Below the pieces are notes generated by a model. It was not told where the DNA came from. It searched no databases and saw nothing but the letters and a program-made list of their open reading frames with translations. Shown one piece after another: positions 4,134 through 7,992 of a stretch of DNA of 7,992 bases; the stretch's first letter is position 1; every line of letters begins with the position of its first letter. The DNA is from Candidatus Omnitrophota bacterium (lineage in GTDB: Bacteria; Omnitrophota; Gorgyraeia; Duberdicusellales; 4484-171). Both the position numbers and the translations under genes were made by a program. The stretch covers positions 1 through 7,992 of the forward strand of contig JAQUOR010000073.1 in NCBI GenBank assembly GCA_028717025.1. The letters are read 5' to 3'.

Positions 4134-5471
4134 TTAAGAAATCTTGGAGATAATTTTAAATGCCTTATCTAAAATAGCTTTTAATTCCTTTTCCCGTATG
4201 CACAGGGGCAGAAAAAAGTAAATAACATTGCCTAAGGGTCGTAAGACAATATGCTCTTTTAAACCCGCTTTATAAACTTTCATGCCTATGCGCTGCGAGA
4301 AGCTGAACGCGTCTTTTGTGTCTTTATTTTTCACTAATTCCAGAGCCCCGATAAGCCCTAAGGAACGGACATTGCCCACGGTGTTAAGAGCGCGAAACCG
4401 TTGCAGGTCTTTACGCAGCAAAGTAATGCAAGGCTGTATTTTCTTAAGCGTCTCCTCTTCCTTAAAAATATTTAAACTCGCCAGAGCCGCAGCGCAGGCA
4501 AGAGGATTTGCGGTATAGGTATGTCCATGATAAAAAGTTTTCTTGGCCGTATAATCCGCATAAAAGGCATTATAAATTTTTTCCGTGGTCAGGGTTGCCC
4601 CTAAAGGTAAATACCCTGCGCTTATCCCTTTGGAAAGACACATGAAATCAGGCGTTATAGACGCATGCTCACAGGCAAACATTTTCCCTGTCCTGCCAAA
4701 ACCAGTGGCTACTTCATCGAGGATAAGGTGAATATTGTATTGCGTGCACAAGGCAGCGGCTTTTTTTAGATATTCTACAGGATATATGATCATGCCTCCG
4801 GCGGCTAAAACCAGGGGCTCCAGGATGAGCGCGCAGATTTCTGCGTGCTTTTTTTGCAGTACGCGTTCTAAAAATTTTATGCACTCGACTTTACATGCGG
4901 GATAGTTTTTGCCTACCGGGCAACGATAACAATAAGGAGAAGCAACTTTATGGGTATCAAAAAGTAATGGCGAGAACGGTTCGTTAAACAGGCTTTTCCC
5001 GCTTACGCTCATTGCGCCCACCGTATCGCCGTGATAGGCGTAATCCAAAGATACAAATTTTTGTTTATTTTTCTTACCCCTGTTACGCCAGTACTGCAAC
5101 GACATCTTTAGCGCGACCTCTACTGAGGTTGAGCCGTTATCAGAGAAAAAAACCTTTGAGAGATTGCCGGGCGTGACGCTAAGTAGCTCTTGGGCTAAAA
5201 AGATAGCCGGGGAATGGGTAAACCCTGCAAATAAAACATGCTCCACTAAATCAAGTTGTTTCTTTATCGCTGCCTTTATTTTTGGATGGTTATGGCCGTG
5301 GATATTACACCACCAGCTGGAAATGGTATCGTAATAAAAATTGCCTTTTGTATCAAAAAGCTTCATTCCCTGGGCCCTCTCTATCAGAATGGGCGGGTAC
5401 GCCTTATAGTCTTTCATCTGCGTGAAAGGGTGCCAGAGGTATTTTCTGTCTTTTGCTATCAAATTATTCAT
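4134..5471 (-). CDS. bioA: Adenosylmethionine-8-amino-7-oxononanoate aminotransferase (DAPA synthase)
   Basis: A PLP-dependent class III aminotransferase converting KAPA to DAPA in biotin synthesis, in the cytosol. Motifs along its 445 residues: WHPFTQ (13-18), SSWWCNIHGH (51-60), SDNGSTSVEVA (110-120), YHGDTVG (146-152), LDEVATGFGRTG (251-262, Asp252 for the PLP pyridine), LSKGISAGYLPLG with the Schiff-base Lys281, and FYHGHTYTANPLA. The length matches the family (about 430-450). A four-cysteine patch (C181, C184, C193, C197) resembles the YRCP region of Bacillus-type enzymes, which can use lysine as amino donor, so the donor is uncertain. It overlaps the bioD stop by four bases (ATGA) and has AAAGG upstream, implying coupling. 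It is the last gene of the biotin cluster. Confidence 0.95.
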   Translation of the reverse strand: MNNLIAKDRKYLWHPFTQMKDYKAYPPILIERAQGMKLFDTKGNFYYDTISSWWCNIHGHNHPKIKAAIKKQLDLVEHVLFAGFTHSPAIFLAQELLSVTPGNLSKVFFSDNGSTSVEVALKMSLQYWRNRGKKNKQKFVSLDYAYHGDTVGAMSVSGKSLFNEPFSPLLFDTHKVASPYCYRCPVGKNYPACKVECIKFLERVLQKKHAEICALILEPLVLAAGGMIIYPVEYLKKAAALCTQYNIHLILDEVATGFGRTGKMFACEHASITPDFMCLSKGISAGYLPLGATLTTEKIYNAFYADYTAKKTFYHGHTYTANPLACAAALASLNIFKEEETLKKIQPCITLLRKDLQRFRALNTVGNVRSLGLIGALELVKNKDTKDAFSFSQRIGMKVYKAGLKEHIVLRPLGNVIYFFLPLCIREKELKAILDKAFKIISKIS

Positions 5472-6169
5472 GGTATTGCCTTTATGACTTTAGCGGCAAT
5501 GGGTTTGAATTTCTTATAGAGCGCATTGTCGTCTTTGTTGAACCCTAAACTTCCCAATATCCTCTCTTTGCTTAAGGCCTTTATTATTCCGGGATTATCA
5601 CCGGCAACTTGCGCGTCGACGTTGTTGTCGGTATTATTAAAAATAATCCCGAGTATCTTTATTTTTCGTGCGCGCAGGGCCTCGATAGTTAAAAGCGTAT
5701 GATTAATCGCTCCTAAGGAGTTTTGGGCGACAACAACCACGGGTAGTTTTAACTTTTTAACAATATCAATAACCAGATTTTTTCTGTTAAGGGGAACCAG
5801 CGCTCCTCCCACACCTTCGACAATCACCATATCGAATTTTTTCGCCAAGGAATTAAAGCTGCGTACGATTAAGGCAGAAGAAACTTGCTTCTTCGCAAGG
5901 GCGGCGGCCAGATGCGGGGAAGAAGCGTGTTTAAAGCGGTAACAGACGGCAGCCGGTACATATTTTTTTACCTCGCCCTTTTGCACGTTCATTAATTTTA
6001 GGTGGCGGTCAAAATCTTGCGTATGCAGCGTGCCTGTTTGTACCCACTTTTGCGTTATCGCGCGATAGTTTTTTTCTTTCGCATAACGCGCCAGTAAACC
6101 GGTTATAACGGTTTTACCCACTCCTGTACCGGTGCCGGCAATAAATATTGCGTTTATTCTGCGTGGCAT
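5468..6169 (-). CDS. bioD: Dethiobiotin synthetase
   Basis: An ATP-dependent carboxylase that closes the ureido ring of DAPA to make dethiobiotin, the step before BioB. The 233-residue protein has the P-loop GTGTGVGKT (12-20), the substrate-loop lysine in KWVQTG (Lys41), Asp52 in the following QDFD, ASPHLAA (82-88 region), VEGVGG with Glu118, and FNNTD in the nucleotide-base region. The length is normal (about 220-240). The family motif is usually KPVQTG; here Pro is replaced by Trp. The start codon lies within the end of bioC (16-bp overlap) and the stop overlaps bioA by four bases, so the three genes are tightly coupled. Confidence 0.95.
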   Translation of the reverse strand: MPRRINAIFIAGTGTGVGKTVITGLLARYAKEKNYRAITQKWVQTGTLHTQDFDRHLKLMNVQKGEVKKYVPAAVCYRFKHASSPHLAAALAKKQVSSALIVRSFNSLAKKFDMVIVEGVGGALVPLNRKNLVIDIVKKLKLPVVVVAQNSLGAINHTLLTIEALRARKIKILGIIFNNTDNNVDAQVAGDNPGIIKALSKERILGSLGFNKDDNALYKKFKPIAAKVIKAIP

Positions 6170-6909
6170 AAAAAAACCTGATAACGCGCGGCAATGCGCT
6201 TATATTTTTTTAAATATATCTTCTCGAGGCCGTTAAGAGCATGTCTGGTCCAGATTTTGCTGCTGCCGGAATGCACGCCGGAAGTATATTTTATGCATTC
6301 TAATAATTCTTTAAGCGATTGGTACGTTGACATTACTGTTGCTTCCTGCACGGATGTATACGTAAACTGGCTGCGCAAAATTTTTTTAAGCGCGTCCTTA
6401 TCGATAAAATTTTCCGCGGCAACGCAGATTTTTGCGTCGAATGCTTTCAAGGATTCCTGCAATTCGTAAAACGTTAACGGCCCAAACGTAGAAAAATAAA
6501 TCTTACCTCTTTCGTTGAGTAACTGCTTATATTTAGTGAGGGCACACTTTAAATCCTTAAACCATTGCACGGTTGCGTTAGAAGTAATCAGGTCAAAATG
6601 CTTGATCGTATCTATTTCTTCAGCGTCATCGACTATGAATTCAACTGCGCTAGGCTTAAGCTTTTTTTTTGCCTGCGCTATCATCTCCGGCGATATATCA
6701 ACTGCCGTAAGCTTTGCGCGCGGAAATCTATCATGGAGAAGCTTTGTGTAATTACCCGTACCGCAGCCTATTTCAAGTATACTATGTATATTGCACGGGG
6801 CAATCTTCTCAAGTACCGTGCGGGCAGTCAAGTTTTGAACGCTCGCGTAGGTATCGTAAAATCGCGCTGCGCGGCCAAAAGTCCTCTTAAGCAATGTTTT
6901 ATTGATCAT
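6154..6909 (-). CDS. bioC: Malonyl-ACP O-methyltransferase BioC
   Basis: A SAM-dependent methyltransferase that caps malonyl-ACP as a methyl ester, letting fatty-acid synthesis build the pimeloyl moiety. Its 251 residues begin with the BioC-type FGRAARFYDTYA segment (11-22), then motif I LEIGCGTG (45-52), the acidic ribose contact in AVDIS (Asp71), DDAEEI (94-99) and the BioC-characteristic SNATVQWF (110-117). The length matches the family. It overlaps bioD by 16 bases. ATG 6909 is the first start in frame with the conserved N-terminus, although no Shine-Dalgarno sequence precedes it. The presence of bioD, bioA and an esterase on either side makes a different methyltransferase unlikely. Confidence 0.92.
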   Translation of the reverse strand: MINKTLLKRTFGRAARFYDTYASVQNLTARTVLEKIAPCNIHSILEIGCGTGNYTKLLHDRFPRAKLTAVDISPEMIAQAKKKLKPSAVEFIVDDAEEIDTIKHFDLITSNATVQWFKDLKCALTKYKQLLNERGKIYFSTFGPLTFYELQESLKAFDAKICVAAENFIDKDALKKILRSQFTYTSVQEATVMSTYQSLKELLECIKYTSGVHSGSSKIWTRHALNGLEKIYLKKYKRIAARYQVFLCHAE

Positions 6910-6957
6910 ATAGTTTTAGGATACTATAAATGTTTAGCCGATTGTATATATAGCTGC

Positions 6958-7027
6958 AGACGGATTATTGCGGATTCAACGGATTAATGTTTCCGTGACA
7001 TCCGTAGCCATCCGTTCGCATCCGTCT
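6958..7027. repeat. Inverted, 10-bp-periodic CGGAT / ATCCG repeat in the bio cluster
   Basis: The outer arms AGACGGAT (6958-6965) and ATCCGTCT (7020-7027) are perfect inverted copies. Inside, CGGAT recurs at 6961, 6971 and 6980, and TCCGT at 6992, 7001, 7011 and 7021, spaced 9-10 bases, about one DNA turn. It fills most of the 136-base gap between the hydrolase gene and bioC. It could be a mobile or genome-wide intergenic repeat, or a protein-binding array. It is not a BirA operator. Confidence 0.6.
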
Positions 7028-7045
7028 ATACAAGGGTTTCTCAAA

Positions 7046-7738
7046 TTACTCAATAAATACAGGGAAGTTATTGTTTAAAAACGGGAAGTGCCCGGCGTCT
7101 TTAACACATATAAAATCGGCTCCTGCTGAATTTTTCGCAAGCTGGCGCGCTTCTTCTATGGGTGCGATCCTGTCACGCTCCCCGTGTATGATTTGTATTT
7201 TCGCACAAGAAGGCATATGTGCCGCGTCCAATGACGCACATTTAAGATAGTGCAGGGTTTCCAAAAGATATTCCGTCTCAAAAGCATCGAGATAGCCATC
7301 AAGTAAATTCGACTTAAACCAAGCCATCTGGCGGGTATCGCAGAAACATTGGCAATAAAATTTATAAAGATACGCTTTTTTGTTCTTCGTTACGTATTTT
7401 ATGACCTGTTCTATCTCGTGCGCCGGATATTTCTGCCGAATGCTGACCATGATAAGCGCCTCGATGCGGCGCGGGTGTAGAGCGGCAAACCGGGATGCCA
7501 AAAATCCTCCCAGGGATACGCCGAAAAGCGAAACAGATGTAAGGTTATGTTCTTTGCATGCCTCCATAAGCTTGCTATCGAAGTCATGCAGAAAAAGCGA
7601 AGTGGTGAGCAAATAATTGTAGTTAATTTCCAGCTGAGCAAACATCCTGTAATCGGTTGCCCAGCCGGGAATTATGACGGCAGTTTGTTTTTTCTTTCTA
7701 TCTATGAATTTAAACCGGGATGATTTTTTCAAGGTCAT
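7046..7738 (-). CDS. Alpha/beta hydrolase, probable pimeloyl-ACP methyl ester esterase (BioH-like)
   Basis: A 230-residue alpha/beta hydrolase, probably removing the methyl group from pimeloyl-ACP methyl ester to end the BioC-initiated pathway. Visible are the oxyanion-side GWATDYRMF (25-33), the nucleophile elbow GVSLGG with Ser75, the acid HGERD with Asp189 and the histidine GHFPF with His217, a complete triad in family order. BioH, BioG and other esterases are interchangeable in this step and diverge in sequence, so I leave the symbol empty. It begins inside the end of bioF (29-bp overlap), which strongly supports a biotin role. Between about 100 and 175 there is a helical lid region with several Cys residues. 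Fold call is certain; substrate is inferred from neighbours. Confidence 0.85.
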   Translation of the reverse strand: MTLKKSSRFKFIDRKKKQTAVIIPGWATDYRMFAQLEINYNYLLTTSLFLHDFDSKLMEACKEHNLTSVSLFGVSLGGFLASRFAALHPRRIEALIMVSIRQKYPAHEIEQVIKYVTKNKKAYLYKFYCQCFCDTRQMAWFKSNLLDGYLDAFETEYLLETLHYLKCASLDAAHMPSCAKIQIIHGERDRIAPIEEARQLAKNSAGADFICVKDAGHFPFLNNNFPVFIE

Positions 7739-7992
7739 TGACGATATTTTTTAAAATTTCTTTATCGTGAGAAAAACTTAAAGAAAAACGTAATCGTGCT
7801 TCCTTTAAAGGAACTGTGGGCGGCCGTATGGGAAGAACCCAAATCCCACGCTTTTTAAGCAAGTCACTGGCGCAAGCCGCTCCGGCGCTTTCTCCGATAA
7901 TCAGGGGCACTATCTGTGAGGAACCTCGTATCCGAAAACCTCTCTTAAGAAGGCAATTACGAAAGTAAGCAGCGTGCTCCAATAATCTTTTG
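7710..7992 (-). CDS. bioF: 8-amino-7-oxononanoate synthase, C-terminal part (5' end outside window)
   Basis: The last 93 codons of a PLP-dependent alpha-oxoamine synthase joining pimeloyl-ACP and alanine to make KAPA. The C-terminal subdomain is recognisable by SSQIVPLIIG, a GIWVLPIRPPTVP segment and RLRFSLSFSHDKE, as in BioF; the related Kbl and HemA enzymes differ at the PIRPPTVP segment. The frame stays open to the window edge, so a start near 7982 (TTG) would be spurious. Its stop lies inside the following hydrolase gene. Confidence 0.92.
   Translation of the reverse strand, partial: KRLLEHAAYFRNCLLKRGFRIRGSSQIVPLIIGESAGAACASDLLKKRGIWVLPIRPPTVPLKEARLRFSLSFSHDKEILKNIVNDLEKIIPV

Noticed and set aside
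6910..7045. BirA operator or sigma70 promoter ahead of bioC
   Set aside because: No TTGTNAACC / GGTTNACAA palindrome is present, and the TA-rich words (TATATA, TACAAT, TATAGT) lack a -35 at proper spacing.
7980..7982. TTG as a start for the rightmost gene
   Set aside because: The frame continues openly to the edge and the product is plainly the C-terminal part of BioF.
1..7992. CRISPR array
   Set aside because: No regularly spaced 25-40-base direct repeats occur; an array would be expected beyond the left edge.

Overview
The window looks like a chromosomal segment from an uncultured or candidate-phylum bacterium. The style (compact bio operon, moderately AT-rich DNA, intergenic CGGAT/ATCCG repeat clusters) reminds me of Omnitrophota-like genomes, but that is an impression and not a demonstrated placement. 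Every gene I can support lies on the minus strand, so the window reads right to left.

Right part (7992 to 4134): a biotin-synthesis cluster in the order bioF (3' end only), a bioH-like alpha/beta hydrolase, bioC, bioD, bioA. BioC caps malonyl-ACP as a methyl ester so that fatty-acid synthesis can build a pimeloyl chain. The hydrolase probably removes the methyl, BioF makes KAPA, BioA makes DAPA and BioD makes dethiobiotin; bioB is not in view. Four of the genes overlap or couple (29 bp, 16 bp and an ATGA overlap). The one gap, between the hydrolase and bioC, holds a 10-bp-periodic CGGAT/ATCCG repeat inside an inverted repeat.

Middle (4133 to 3117): a hairpin-bearing intergenic region, then an exported TPR protein with a possible leaderless promoter.

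Left-middle (3116 to 2042): about 530 bases without an established gene, but dense in signals. Two tandem units each have a TTTCTTGACA -35 region, a 16-bp spacer, a good -10, a structured stretch of roughly 85 nt and a Rho-independent terminator. I read them as two unannotated small RNAs, or as one small RNA plus an attenuated leader. They lead into an ORF6N-domain gene with a strong Shine-Dalgarno sequence, preceded by a large hairpin and a possible 29-codon leader ORF.

Left end (1994 to 1): a type I CRISPR-associated helicase-nuclease, Cas3, with N-terminal HD domain and complete helicase motifs, cut by the window edge after 614 codons. Immediately upstream and in the same frame is a 45-codon ORF that looks like a second copy of a Cas3 N-terminus. 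It stops at a TAA five codons before the ATG of the intact gene, and its conserved AHS histidine is replaced by tyrosine. The duplicated cas3 start and the two small-RNA units are the most unusual things here. No CRISPR array or other cas gene is visible; they would lie left of the window, and cas3 as the first gene suggests subtype I-C.
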